In this document: piece after piece, positions 18,509-26,960 of the stretch
How positions within the stretch are numbered: position 1 is the first letter of the stretch
How the letters are laid out: each line of letters begins with the position of its first letter
NCBI RefSeq assembly: GCF_947367035.1
Contig: NZ_CANBCA010000005.1
Location: 1-64,000 of the forward strand
DNA from: an uncultured Helicobacter sp.
GTDB lineage: Bacteria > Campylobacterota > Campylobacteria > Campylobacterales > Helicobacteraceae
DNA length: 64,000 bases
Direction: 5' to 3'
The notes under the pieces: model-generated
What the model was told of the DNA's origin: nothing
Database searches by the model: none
Seen by the model: only the letters and a program-made list of their open reading frames with translations
Translations under genes and position numbers: made by a program

Positions 18509-19023
18509 TGTCAAAAGTTGCAGTATATCCTGGCACTTTTGACCCTATTACCAATGGACATTTGGATATTATTGAGCGTGCTTGTAAGCTTTTTGATGGA
18601 TTGATTATTGCAGTTGCAAGGTCTAGTCGTAAAAATCCTTTGTTTTCGCTTGATGAACGTGTTAAAATGGTGCATTTAGCCATTAAGGAATCTCAAAATA
18701 TTTCTTGTCAAGTTAAGGTTTATCCTTTTGAAAATTTGATTGCAGAGTTTGCAAAAGAGCAACAAGCAAAAATCCTTGTGCGCGGGCTTAGGGCTGTGAG
18801 TGATTTTGAATACGAATTACAAATGGGCTATGCCAATGCGTCTTTGAATCGTGAGTTAGAAACAATTTATCTTATGCCCTCACTTCAGAATGCTTTTATA
18901 AGCTCCACGGTGGTGCGTTCTATTCTGCTACACGGGGGGGAGATTGCGCATTTAGTACCTTTTTCTGTTAAAGATTATATTATGGAATCCAATGTTTGTG
19001 ATTCTTTGCCTAAAGGCTTTTAA
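18508..19023 (+). CDS. coaD: Phosphopantetheine adenylyltransferase
   Basis: This enzyme is the fourth step of CoA synthesis, transferring AMP from ATP to 4'-phosphopantetheine. The 171-residue product has the nucleotidyltransferase motif [15 protein letters not shown] and the ISSTVVRS motif, and its length is normal. The ATG overlaps the pyrC stop (TAATG). The coaD-tmk-comFC order is, as I recall, also found in H. pylori. Confidence 0.97.
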   Translation: MSKVAVYPGTFDPITNGHLDIIERACKLFDGLIIAVARSSRKNPLFSLDERVKMVHLAIKESQNISCQVKVYPFENLIAEFAKEQQAKILVRGLRAVSDFEYELQMGYANASLNRELETIYLMPSLQNAFISSTVVRSILLHGGEIAHLVPFSVKDYIMESNVCDSLPKGF

Positions 19024-19593
19024 ATGTATTGTGCCATAGAAGGGATTGATACAAGTGGAAAAAGCACACAAATTGCTTCTTTGAAAGAAGTTTTTAAAGA
19101 AGCAATTTTTACCTTTGAGCCCGGTGCAACAGAGATTGGTAAAGAGATTCGTAAAATCCTGCTTGAATGTGATTTAGCTTTGAATCCAAAAGCAGAGATG
19201 TTGTTGTTTCTTGCTGATAGGGCAGAACATAGTGAAAAAATCCTAAAGCCAAACAGACAACAATTGATTATTAGTGATAGAAGTTTGATTTCTGGAATTG
19301 CTTATGCGATAGAATTTGATATTGAAAGCTTGCTTGATTTTAATCTCTTTGCTACTAATGGGATTTTGCCAGATAAAGTAGTTTTGCTAGAAATTACGGA
19401 GGAGGTGTTGCAAAAAAGGTTAGCACAAAAGGGAGCAGATAAAATAGAAAAACGCGGAATCCCTTATCTTCTTAAACTTCAAGAACGTTTAAAACAAACG
19501 ATTACAAGATTAGAGGTGGAATCTCTTATTCTACCAGCAGATTTACCGCAAACTGCAATTACCTCAAAAATTGTGGATTTTATTAAGCAATAA
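19024..19593 (+). CDS. tmk: Thymidylate kinase
   Basis: This enzyme phosphorylates dTMP to dTDP. The 189-residue product has the P-loop region EGIDTSGKSTQ, the substrate-binding EPGATEIGKEIR, and the ISDRSLISG motif. It is a little shorter than E. coli Tmk, with a short lid region. It begins directly after the coaD stop and its own stop overlaps comFC. Confidence 0.95.
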   Translation: MYCAIEGIDTSGKSTQIASLKEVFKEAIFTFEPGATEIGKEIRKILLECDLALNPKAEMLLFLADRAEHSEKILKPNRQQLIISDRSLISGIAYAIEFDIESLLDFNLFATNGILPDKVVLLEITEEVLQKRLAQKGADKIEKRGIPYLLKLQERLKQTITRLEVESLILPADLPQTAITSKIVDFIKQ

Positions 19594-20165
19594 TGCGTTG
19601 CTTACTTTGTGGAACTTGGACTTTTTCTACTCTTTGTAAAGATTGTTTCAATGCAATTAAGATTGCTCCAAAATGTAGAGAAATTAAACATTTTAAAATT
19701 TATAGTTTTTTTGCATTCAGTGAGATTGAATATTTGTTGCGTAGCAAATATCAAAGGATTGGTAGTAAAATCTATGGAATCTTGGCAAAAAAAGCAGCAC
19801 AATATTTAAAAAAATCTTTGGAGATTCCATTAGAAGTCTATGGTGTGGGAGTTGATGATAAAGTCAGCGCACAAGGTTATGCCCACAATGCAATTTTTTT
19901 GTATCATTTAAAATATGTTGGACTAAAACCACTTTATCGGACATTATACGCTAGAAATATGGTGTCGTATGCAGGAAAAAGCCTAGAGTTTCGTCAATCT
20001 AATCCACGCAATTTTTATTTAAAACGCGAAGTAATGGGCAAAGAAATCATATTAATAGATGACATTGTAACCACAGGTTTAACACTAACAGAGGCAAAAG
20101 AATTCTTAGAATCCAAAGGAGCAAAAGTTTTAAATGCTTTTGTCCTAGCAGACGCTAGAAATTAG
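19593..20165 (+). CDS. comFC: ComF-family phosphoribosyltransferase-like protein
   Basis: The 190-residue product starts with a zinc-ribbon pattern (CLLCGTW and LCKDC). It ends with a phosphoribosyltransferase PRPP-binding loop (ILIDDIVTTGLTL). ComF proteins are needed for DNA uptake in naturally competent bacteria, probably acting in the cytosol on incoming single strands. It is the last gene of the operon and converges on the HDOD gene. Confidence 0.9.
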   Translation: MRCLLCGTWTFSTLCKDCFNAIKIAPKCREIKHFKIYSFFAFSEIEYLLRSKYQRIGSKIYGILAKKAAQYLKKSLEIPLEVYGVGVDDKVSAQGYAHNAIFLYHLKYVGLKPLYRTLYARNMVSYAGKSLEFRQSNPRNFYLKREVMGKEIILIDDIVTTGLTLTEAKEFLESKGAKVLNAFVLADARN

Positions 20166-20208
20166 ATAAATCTATATTTTGTATGCTAAGAATTTCATCA
20201 AAAGCTAA

Positions 20209-21081
20209 TTAATCCGTATCTTTCATTAAATTGTCTTTAGCAACTTGAGGTAGTTTAGCCAAAAAGTTTCCCATATTAAAATCAACCCCCTGATTCGTTG
20301 CTTCAGTAACAAGAGCAATAGATTTTTTAGAATTAAAAGGGCTTAAAGGGTGATAAGGTTCAAAAAGACAATTTGTAACCGCCAAGGCATAAGCATTCTT
20401 TTTGATTTCTTGAGATGCGGCGTGTGGATTTTCAATATGGGTAATACTTTGAACTAAACGTTCATCAAACTTCCAATAATCAAATAAGAATCCCAAGAAA
20501 GACACGTGATCCACACCACAATATTGGTTTTCTAATTCAGATACATTTTGAAAATTCTGTGCTTTGTTTTTACTTAAAAACTCTTCCGCTTTACCCGATT
20601 TTAAAAGTATATTTGCAAGTAAAATCATTCCTAAGCGCAGTAACATTGCACAAGGCACAAGTTCATTTGAAAGTGCCTTATCTTCTTCTTGTAGCCAAGT
20701 GGAAATGAAATCTACTTCATTAGAACAATTCGCTAGAAAAAATCCTGTGTCTAGTCCATAAGGAGAAACATCAATAGAAAAATTGGATTTAATAGAGTTT
20801 GCTAAAATGACATTTTTAATGTTGCTTATTCCTAGTAAAGAAACCACCTGCTGAATGGTAGAAACTTGATGAGAAAATCCATAAAATGGAGAGTTTGCAA
20901 GGCGTAAAAGTTCACCAATTAATAAAGGGTCTTTAGAAATAATAGCTACGACTTTACTAATCTCTAAGTCTGCCCCACTAGAATCAACATATTCCTGTAG
21001 TTCCATCACGGTTTTAGGGAGTGGTGGGAGGTCGTTAATAGTCTCTAAAAGTAAAGGATTCATTGAAAACTTCCTAAGCAT
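20209..21081 (-). CDS. HDOD-domain protein
   Basis: The 290-residue cytosolic protein matches the HDOD fold: a LPPLPKTVMELQ opening, DPLLIGELLRLANSPFYG near residue 55, and the VVSLLGISNIKNVILAN segment. The family is a non-catalytic relative of HD phosphohydrolases. A Campylobacter jejuni member is linked to motility. No receiver or GGDEF domain is attached. It is a single minus-strand gene between comFC and mqnA. Confidence 0.85.
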   Translation of the reverse strand: MLRKFSMNPLLLETINDLPPLPKTVMELQEYVDSSGADLEISKVVAIISKDPLLIGELLRLANSPFYGFSHQVSTIQQVVSLLGISNIKNVILANSIKSNFSIDVSPYGLDTGFFLANCSNEVDFISTWLQEEDKALSNELVPCAMLLRLGMILLANILLKSGKAEEFLSKNKAQNFQNVSELENQYCGVDHVSFLGFLFDYWKFDERLVQSITHIENPHAASQEIKKNAYALAVTNCLFEPYHPLSPFNSKKSIALVTEATNQGVDFNMGNFLAKLPQVAKDNLMKDTD

Positions 21082-21216
21082 TAAGAATTTTTATAATAAA
21101 CCCTTTATTCTATAGTATTTTTAGTAAAACATTACTTTATTAAAGAGATTAAATTTCAAAAATGAGATAAAATTATCAATAAATGGTAAAATAATGAGAA
21201 ATTTTAAGGAGATTTT

Positions 21217-21960
21217 ATGCGTTTTGGAAAAATTGATTATCTTAATCTTTTGCCTTTTGAAGCTTTTATACGCACATATCCAAAACCATCGTGTTTCCAA
21301 TTATTTTATAATAAAAAAAAATCTTATCCTGTTAAATTAAATCACGAATTTTTATTTGGACGCATTGATGCAGGATTTGTATCCTCTATCACGGCACTTC
21401 GGGCAAGAAATGAACGGTTTAAACCCTCCAGGATTGGAATTGTAGCGCGAAAAGAAGTTTTAAGTGTAATTTGTCTCCCACAACAAAGAGGAGAAGATTA
21501 TCAATCCGCAACTTCCAATGCACTTTTAAAAGTCTTAGGATTGAAAGGGCGTGTATTGATTGGAGATAGAGCTCTTGTAGAAGTCTTAAAGCAAAAAAGC
21601 GAAAATAAAAAAGATTATATAGATTTAGGAAAATTTTGGGTAAATAAGGAGCATTTACCTTTTGTTTTTGGAAGATTATGTGTAAAAAAGAATCATAGAT
21701 TTTATGAGAAATTAGTTCAGGCTTTTTATAGAAAACGCGTCAAGATTCCATATTTTTTGTTAGACAATGCTGCATTAAAAAGTGGAATCTCAAAATATGA
21801 AATCTTAAAATATCTTGAGGTATTGTCCTATAAAATAGACAAAAAGGCAAATTTTGGAGTAGAAAGATTCTATCGGAGTTTAAGGATTTTAAGGATTAAA
21901 GCTCCACAAAGGTTTAAAAACAAGGATTTATGTTATAAATTGCCACAATTTCATCAGTAG
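21217..21960 (+). CDS. mqnA: Chorismate dehydratase of the futalosine menaquinone pathway
   Basis: MqnA dehydrates chorismate to 3-enolpyruvyl-benzoate, the first committed step of futalosine-route menaquinone synthesis. The 247-residue product has the signature GKIDYLNLLPFEAF at the N terminus, the RIDAGFVSSI segment and a periplasmic-binding-protein-like fold pattern. It has an AAGGAG Shine-Dalgarno and a candidate -10 (TAAAAT, 21168-21173). A run of nine A residues at 21313-21321 encodes three lysines. Confidence 0.85.
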   Translation: MRFGKIDYLNLLPFEAFIRTYPKPSCFQLFYNKKKSYPVKLNHEFLFGRIDAGFVSSITALRARNERFKPSRIGIVARKEVLSVICLPQQRGEDYQSATSNALLKVLGLKGRVLIGDRALVEVLKQKSENKKDYIDLGKFWVNKEHLPFVFGRLCVKKNHRFYEKLVQAFYRKRVKIPYFLLDNAALKSGISKYEILKYLEVLSYKIDKKANFGVERFYRSLRILRIKAPQRFKNKDLCYKLPQFHQ

Positions 21961-22054
21961 AATTTGTAATAAGAGCGAATTGCCCAATAGATTGCAAGAT
22001 AATGCAAACTAGCGAGGTTAATCCATAATCTTTGAATCTTTTTCTCTTATTCAT
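21914..22054 (-). other. Possible micro-ORF, apparently frameshifted
   Basis: An ATG at 22054 opens a 46-residue minus-strand frame with a basic N terminus that overlaps the end of mqnA. If its A5 run (plus strand 22039-22043) were six bases long, the frame would switch to a coherent 33-residue basic, aromatic-rich peptide ending SYYKFY at 21954. Both versions have only a weak Shine-Dalgarno. It could be a decayed small gene or chance. The rest of 21961-22229 shows only the ndk promoter. Confidence 0.25.
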
Positions 22055-22174
22055 CTTTACAAGCTTAATGAATTGAATCAATTAAAGAATTGTTGTTTAG
22101 ATGCTATTTGATGAATAAAAAAATCTTTAAGCAAATGAAAATATGATTTAATAAAAAATGCAGGTTATTTTTAC

Positions 22175-22180
22175 TATAAT
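22175..22180 (+). promoter_or_regulatory. -10 element of the ndk-fabH operon
   Basis: A perfect TATAAT lies 50 bases before the ndk start, in a T-rich stretch. Confidence 0.5.
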
Positions 22181-22229
22181 AATCCCTTTTATTTTAAATT
22201 TGCCCAAAAAGTGGGTTTTAGGAGTAGCG

Positions 22230-22643
22230 ATGGAGCAAACATTGTCCATTATCAAGCCTGATGCGGTGAAGAAAAATGTAATTGGGAAAATTATTGACCG
22301 CTTTGAGAGCAATGGTTTAAAAATTGTAGCAATGAAAAAAGTCAGATTAAGCCGATGCGATGCAAAAGATTTCTATGCAGTGCATAAAGAGCGTCCTTTT
22401 TTTGGTGAGTTGGTAGATTTTATGGTAAGCGGACCCGTTGTAGTGATGGTGCTTGAGGGTTTGAATGCAGTAGCAAAAAACCGCGAATTAATGGGTTCAA
22501 CTAATCCAAAAGAAGCAGCAGCTGGCACAATTCGTGCAGATTTTGCAGAGAGTATTGATGCTAATGCAGTGCATGGAAGTGATAGCTTGGAAAATGCAAA
22601 AAAGGAAATCGCATTTTTCTTTGCAACAAGAGAAATTTGCTAA
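22230..22643 (+). CDS. ndk: Nucleoside diphosphate kinase
   Basis: This enzyme balances nucleoside triphosphate pools. The 137-residue product has the standard length when started at ATG 22230 (AGGAG upstream); an upstream in-frame start would add a non-conserved extension that begins before the likely transcription start. It opens [13 protein letters not shown]. The catalytic histidine lies in the C-terminal NAVHGSDS motif. It leads an operon with a YceD protein, rpmF, plsX and fabH. Confidence 0.97.
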   Translation: MEQTLSIIKPDAVKKNVIGKIIDRFESNGLKIVAMKKVRLSRCDAKDFYAVHKERPFFGELVDFMVSGPVVVMVLEGLNAVAKNRELMGSTNPKEAAAGTIRADFAESIDANAVHGSDSLENAKKEIAFFFATREIC

Positions 22644-22646
22644 TTA

Positions 22647-23012
22647 ATGTACCAAGTATCCTTTGCAAAAACTTTTCAAGCTTGCAAAAACGGAGAGAAA
22701 TTTCCCTTTTGCATTGAAAAAGATCAAGTAAAATTAGAAGGCAGTTTATCCTATGATACATCTCATCCTAAGAGATTAAAGTTAAATGGAATCTTAAGCG
22801 GAAGTATGACTCTTGTTTGTGATTTAAGTGGAGAAGAGTATGAAAAGACCTTAGAAGAGGCTTTAGAGTTTTATTTAAGTGATGAGATAGTGCATTTAGA
22901 TTGCTTTGAAGAATTGGTAGAATGCAAAGAGGGCAACATTGATTTTGAGGAAATTTTATATAGTGAATTAGAGATGATTCGCTGTGATTATCATACAAAA
23001 GAAGATAAATAA
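22647..23012 (+). CDS. YceD/DUF177-family protein
   Basis: The 121-residue acidic protein sits in the conserved slot directly before rpmF. It resembles DUF177 proteins (GILSGSMTLVCDLSGEEY and a C-terminal DFEEILYSELEMI motif). Family members are linked to 23S rRNA processing or ribosome assembly in plants and bacteria. The mechanism is not established. It is separated from ndk by only three bases. Confidence 0.85.
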   Translation: MYQVSFAKTFQACKNGEKFPFCIEKDQVKLEGSLSYDTSHPKRLKLNGILSGSMTLVCDLSGEEYEKTLEEALEFYLSDEIVHLDCFEELVECKEGNIDFEEILYSELEMIRCDYHTKEDK

Positions 23013-23029
23013 TCTATAAGGAGTAAGAA

Positions 23030-23185
23030 ATGGCAGTGCCAAAGAGACGTGTGAGTAAAACAAGAGCAGCAAAAAGAAGAACACATTATAAAATTACATT
23101 AGCAGTTCCTGTAAAAGATAAAGATGGCACTTGGAAAATGCCTCATCGTGTAAATAAATTTACTGGAAAATACAAAAATAATTAG
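23030..23185 (+). CDS. rpmF: 50S ribosomal protein L32
   Basis: The 51-residue basic protein begins [17 protein letters not shown], the L32 signature. The C-terminal zinc-binding cysteine pairs found in many L32 proteins are absent, so this is the zinc-free form. It has a strong AAGGAG Shine-Dalgarno and lies between the YceD gene and plsX, an arrangement shared by many bacteria. Confidence 0.97.
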   Translation: MAVPKRRVSKTRAAKRRTHYKITLAVPVKDKDGTWKMPHRVNKFTGKYKNN

Positions 23186-23199
23186 TTGGAATTTTAAAA

Positions 23200-24186
23200 A
23201 TGAAAATCGCCGTTGATGCAATGGGGGGAGATTTTGGCTCTTCCCCGCTTGTGCAAGGTGCTTTACAAGCATTGAAGGAACGCAGTTTTACTCTTGTGCT
23301 TGTAGGGGATAAGCAAGTCATTACGCCCTTAATTCCCTCTGAATATGAGCAAAAAGTAGAAATTGTGCATTGCACAGATTTTATTACAATGGAGGAGGGT
23401 GCAACTTCCGCACTAAAGCGTAAAGAAAGCTCCATTTATCTTGCAATAGAAATGCTTAAAAATAAGCAAGTTGATGCGGTGGTCTCTGCTGGACATAGTG
23501 GAGCGACAATGAGCCTTGCTACTTTAAAAATTGGACGTTTAGAGGGCATTTCACGTCCTGCTATTTGCACACTTATGCCACGAATAGACGCAAATAAAAG
23601 TTTAGTAGTAGATGCAGGAGCAAATGTAGATTGTAAGCCAGAAAATCTCTTTGAATTTGGGATTATGGGCTGTGAATACGCAACTACTATTTTAAATTAT
23701 CCCAAAGCAAGAATTGGTTTGTTGGCAAATGGTGAGGAAGAGTGCAAGGGTAATGAAATCACAAAAGCAGCTTTTGATCTTTTGAAAAAACACCCCAATT
23801 TTATTGGGAATATAGAGGGTAATAATATTTTTGATGCGAATGTAGAAGTGATTGTATGTGATGGGTTTGTTGGTAATGTTGTATTAAAGACAAGTGAGGG
23901 AGTGGCGGATTCCATTATCTTTTTGTTAAAAAAATATATTAAATCTTCACCTATTGGAATCTTTGGAGCATTGTTTATGAAAAATGTCTTTAAAAAGCTT
24001 AAAAAACAAATTGACTATGCCGAATATGGCGGAGCACCACTTCTAGGTGTGAATGGCAATGTAATTATCTGCCACGGAAAAAGTAATGCAAAAGCGATGA
24101 AGAATGCAATATTCCAAGCAATCTTAGCGATTGAGAGCAATGTGAATCATAGAATCTTAAGTGCTTTAGAGCGATATAAAACCTAA
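23200..24186 (+). CDS. plsX: Phosphate acyltransferase PlsX
   Basis: PlsX makes acyl-phosphate from acyl-ACP for phospholipid synthesis with PlsY. The 328-residue product has the typical start KIAVDAMGGDFGSSPLVQG, the SAGHSGATMS motif, and the NVEVIVCDGFVGNVVLK segment. It acts at the inner face of the membrane. It follows rpmF and precedes fabH by 15 bases. Confidence 0.97.
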   Translation: MKIAVDAMGGDFGSSPLVQGALQALKERSFTLVLVGDKQVITPLIPSEYEQKVEIVHCTDFITMEEGATSALKRKESSIYLAIEMLKNKQVDAVVSAGHSGATMSLATLKIGRLEGISRPAICTLMPRIDANKSLVVDAGANVDCKPENLFEFGIMGCEYATTILNYPKARIGLLANGEEECKGNEITKAAFDLLKKHPNFIGNIEGNNIFDANVEVIVCDGFVGNVVLKTSEGVADSIIFLLKKYIKSSPIGIFGALFMKNVFKKLKKQIDYAEYGGAPLLGVNGNVIICHGKSNAKAMKNAIFQAILAIESNVNHRILSALERYKT

Positions 24187-24201
24187 AATGAAAGAAAAAC
24201 G

Positions 24202-25206
24202 ATGGATAAGCCAATTTATGCAACTTTAAATTCCATTAGTGCTTATGTTCCTAGTAAAGTCATTACGAATGAGGATTTGTCTAAAATCGTTGAAACGAGT
24301 GATGAATGGATAACTAAACGCACGGGTATTAAAGAAAGGCGGTTTGCAGCAAATAATGAAGCAACAAGTGATTTAGCGACTAAAGCAGCAAAAGTAGCAA
24401 TAGAACGTGCCAAAATAGATATAGAATCCATAGATGCTGTCATCGTAGCAACTATTTCTCCAGATTTTTTTTGTATGCCTTCTACCGCGTGTGTAGTAGC
24501 AAACAATCTAGGGATCATTAATAAACCCGCCTTTGATATTTCAGCGGCTTGTAGCGGGTTTATTTATATCCTTTCTCTTGCTAAAGCTTTCATAGAATCT
24601 AAAACTTATAGAAATATTTTAATTATTGGAGCAGAGAAGCTTTCAAGTATTTTAGATATGCAAGACCGCAGCACTTGCGTTTTGTTTGGTGATGGAGCAG
24701 GAGCGGCAATTATTGGCACAACACAAGATAAAGACCTTAGTGTATTAGATGTGCAATGTGCATCAAATGGGCAGTATCAGGATTTATTAATGACACCAGG
24801 TTGTGGGAGTCGCTATCCTGCAAGTATTGAAGTATTACAAGAACGTTTGCAGTTTATGAAGATGAAAGGCAATGAAACTTTTAAGATTGCGGTTAAGACT
24901 TTGACAAAAGATGTGATAGAAATTTTGAAGAAGAACCACTTATCAAAAGAAGAAATTGATTTTTTTATTCCTCACCAAGCGAATTTACGTATTATCTCTG
25001 CAGTAGGAGAAGCGTTGGGATTCTCAAGTGAAAAAGTTGCAATTATTGTGCAAAAATATGGTAATACTTCTGCGGCTTCTATTCCTATGGCGATGAATGA
25101 TTTGTATGAAAGTGGTCAAATCAAACAAGGTTCAAAACTTCTTTTGGACGCTTTTGGTGGTGGTCTGACTTGGGGTTCAGCAATTTTGACTTTTAATGGA
25201 CAATAG
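24202..25206 (+). CDS. fabH: 3-oxoacyl-ACP synthase III
   Basis: FabH condenses acetyl-CoA with malonyl-ACP to begin type II fatty acid synthesis. The 334-residue product has the catalytic triad: Cys in DISAACSGFIY, His in IPHQANLRI and Asn in YGNTSAAS. A Gly-rich GDGAGAAIIG loop is present. The final codons form the left arm of a long inverted repeat. The accB-accC pair and plsX elsewhere in the window belong to the same pathway. Confidence 0.98.
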   Translation: MDKPIYATLNSISAYVPSKVITNEDLSKIVETSDEWITKRTGIKERRFAANNEATSDLATKAAKVAIERAKIDIESIDAVIVATISPDFFCMPSTACVVANNLGIINKPAFDISAACSGFIYILSLAKAFIESKTYRNILIIGAEKLSSILDMQDRSTCVLFGDGAGAAIIGTTQDKDLSVLDVQCASNGQYQDLLMTPGCGSRYPASIEVLQERLQFMKMKGNETFKIAVKTLTKDVIEILKKNHLSKEEIDFFIPHQANLRIISAVGEALGFSSEKVAIIVQKYGNTSAASIPMAMNDLYESGQIKQGSKLLLDAFGGGLTWGSAILTFNGQ

Positions 25207-25244
25207 AAAATTCAGTAAAGCCAATTTTCTATTGTCCATTAAAA
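25191..25244 (+). terminator. 22-bp perfect inverted repeat spanning the fabH stop
   Basis: Arms 25191-25212 and 25223-25244 are exact reverse complements around a 10-base loop. The left arm contains the last codons and stop of fabH. No T-run follows on either strand, so it is atypical as an intrinsic terminator. It may protect the mRNA 3' end or block convergent transcription. Confidence 0.6.
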
Positions 25245-25341
25245 CTGCAAAAATGAAGCAACCATAGCATAGATTTCATTTATGAGATTGCATTGTGTTA
25301 ATTTAAAGTATGTGTGAATGATTTTAGGCAAAGAATTAGGA

Positions 25342-25911
25342 TTATGTTGCTTTGCCAACTAATCTAGCTACTAAAGCAAATGTAGAATCTTTGATATGCG
25401 GGATTAAAGTCTCTTCATAAAATAAAATTTCTAAATTTAAAAAGGCGTGTAAAAGTTCGTTTTTGTGCAATAAATGGTTGGAATCTTGCACAAAAGCATT
25501 GTAGGATTCTATCTCACTTCTAGCAAAAGTTTCAAACACTAAGATTCCACCTTTTTTAAGTCCCTCACGTATAAAGGGAAATAATCTACGCTCTAAAAAA
25601 TAACTATTACAAATCAAATCATAGTGATGAGGTGGAATCTTAAAGGTATCCAAATCTTCGCAAAATGCGTGAATATTATGTTCATTTTGTAAAGAATGGA
25701 TAGCAAAGTTTGAAATATCCACACTTTCTACATAGAATCCATAATCTCGCATAAAGCGCGAGTTGCGTCCCATTCCACAAGCAATATCTAAAGCCTTAAG
25801 GTTTTTTTGCGGTTGTATTCGCGTGATATATTGTTTTAAAAGATCTAAAGGCTGATTAGGAAAAGGATTTTCTTGGTAGCGAAGATTCCATTTGGTTTGG
25901 TCGCTTTGCAT
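25342..25911 (-). CDS. SAM-dependent methyltransferase, TehB-like
   Basis: The 189-residue cytosolic protein has the SAM-binding motif ALDIACGMGRNSRFM near residue 42, an acidic VESVDIS motif after strand 2, and a DLICNSYFLERRLF segment similar to TehB/YeaR-type thiol-type methyltransferases. The substrate is not evident. It is the last gene of the panD-to-methyltransferase minus-strand operon, coupled by TAATG to the amidohydrolase gene. Confidence 0.8.
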   Translation of the reverse strand: MQSDQTKWNLRYQENPFPNQPLDLLKQYITRIQPQKNLKALDIACGMGRNSRFMRDYGFYVESVDISNFAIHSLQNEHNIHAFCEDLDTFKIPPHHYDLICNSYFLERRLFPFIREGLKKGGILVFETFARSEIESYNAFVQDSNHLLHKNELLHAFLNLEILFYEETLIPHIKDSTFALVARLVGKAT

Positions 25912-26795
25912 TAGTCACAATATCTCTTTAAAATTTCATTATAAGAATCAATGCGCCTATCGCGTAAAAAAGGCCAAATCCTGCGCACTTCTTCGCTTCT
26001 TTGTTTGTCCCATTCAAAGTATAAAACCTCTTCTTTTTCTACACTTCCAAGCGCAAGTAATTCGCCTTGTGCTCCATAGGCAAAGCTAGAACCCCAAAAG
26101 GTAATTCCCTCCATTATTCCACTACTATCACTCTCAAAGCCTACGCGATTAATAGTTGCAATAGGGATTCCATTTGCTACACTATGTCCGCGTTGCACAG
26201 CCATCCAAGCTTCTCTTTGCCGTTCCTTTTCATCAGGTTTATCGCTATTAAACCAACCAATTGCCGTAGGGTAGATTAGAATCTCTGCACCCTTTAACGC
26301 CATAATACGTGCTGCTTCAGGATACCATTGGTCCCAACATATTAGCACACCAAGTTTGCCTAAGCTTGTATGAATGGGGGTGAAATCTAAATCACCAGGT
26401 GTAAAATAAAATTTTTCATAGAATCCTGGGTCATCTGGAATGTGCATTTTGCGATATTTTCCAGCAACACTTCCATCGTTTTCAAACACTACGGCGGTAT
26501 TGTGATAAAGACCAGCACTTCTGCGTTCAAAAAGTGAAGTTACTAGCACGATTTTATTATTTTTGGCAATTTGACTAAAATATTCGCAATCTGCTTCAAA
26601 ACTCAATGCGTAATCAAAAAAATTGACATTTTCACTTTGGCAAAAATACTCATTCGTGTGAAGTTCTTGCAATAAAACTAATTGCGCTCCATTTTTAGCA
26701 GATTCTTTTATCATTCGCGCACTCGTTTGTTGTGTCGCGGGTTTGTTGCCTTTATAGGATTGTTGGATTAGGGCTACTTTAATTTTGGATTCCAT
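25911..26795 (-). CDS. aguB: Carbon-nitrogen hydrolase, probable N-carbamoylputrescine amidase
   Basis: The 294-residue protein has the complete nitrilase-superfamily triad: Glu44 in LLQELHTNEY, Lys116 in YRKMHIPDD and Cys153 in LICWDQWYPEAA. The overall pattern is that of N-carbamoylputrescine amidase, which hydrolyses N-carbamoylputrescine to putrescine. Its usual partner, agmatine deiminase, is not in this window. It follows a 51-residue acidic gene with TAAGGAG as Shine-Dalgarno and overlaps the methyltransferase start. Confidence 0.85.
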   Translation of the reverse strand: MESKIKVALIQQSYKGNKPATQQTSARMIKESAKNGAQLVLLQELHTNEYFCQSENVNFFDYALSFEADCEYFSQIAKNNKIVLVTSLFERRSAGLYHNTAVVFENDGSVAGKYRKMHIPDDPGFYEKFYFTPGDLDFTPIHTSLGKLGVLICWDQWYPEAARIMALKGAEILIYPTAIGWFNSDKPDEKERQREAWMAVQRGHSVANGIPIATINRVGFESDSSGIMEGITFWGSSFAYGAQGELLALGSVEKEEVLYFEWDKQRSEEVRRIWPFLRDRRIDSYNEILKRYCD

Positions 26796-26804
26796 TAAAA
26801 CTCC

Positions 26805-26960
26805 TTAATACCCTTCGTCTTCGTAGTCGCTATCGCTACTATCATAATCATCTTCATCATAAAGAAATTTATCGCTATCTTCGTAATTTGAATCATAGCC
26901 ATCATATTCTTCATCTTCAAAGTCTTCCTCGCTTTCAAAAGCTTTTGAAAAAATTTGCAT
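26805..26960 (-). CDS. Small acidic protein of unknown function
   Basis: The 51-residue product is dominated by Asp, Glu, Tyr and Ser after a short KAFESEE-type start, with repeated Asp-Tyr-Asp clusters and almost no basic residues. It has no membrane segment. Its ATG overlaps the tcdA stop (TAATG) and its own stop is part of the next gene's Shine-Dalgarno, strong evidence that it is translated. I recall a small gene in the same slot in H. pylori. The protein may be disordered or bind cations or a basic partner; function is unknown. Confidence 0.75.
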   Translation of the reverse strand: MQIFSKAFESEEDFEDEEYDGYDSNYEDSDKFLYDEDDYDSSDSDYEDEGY

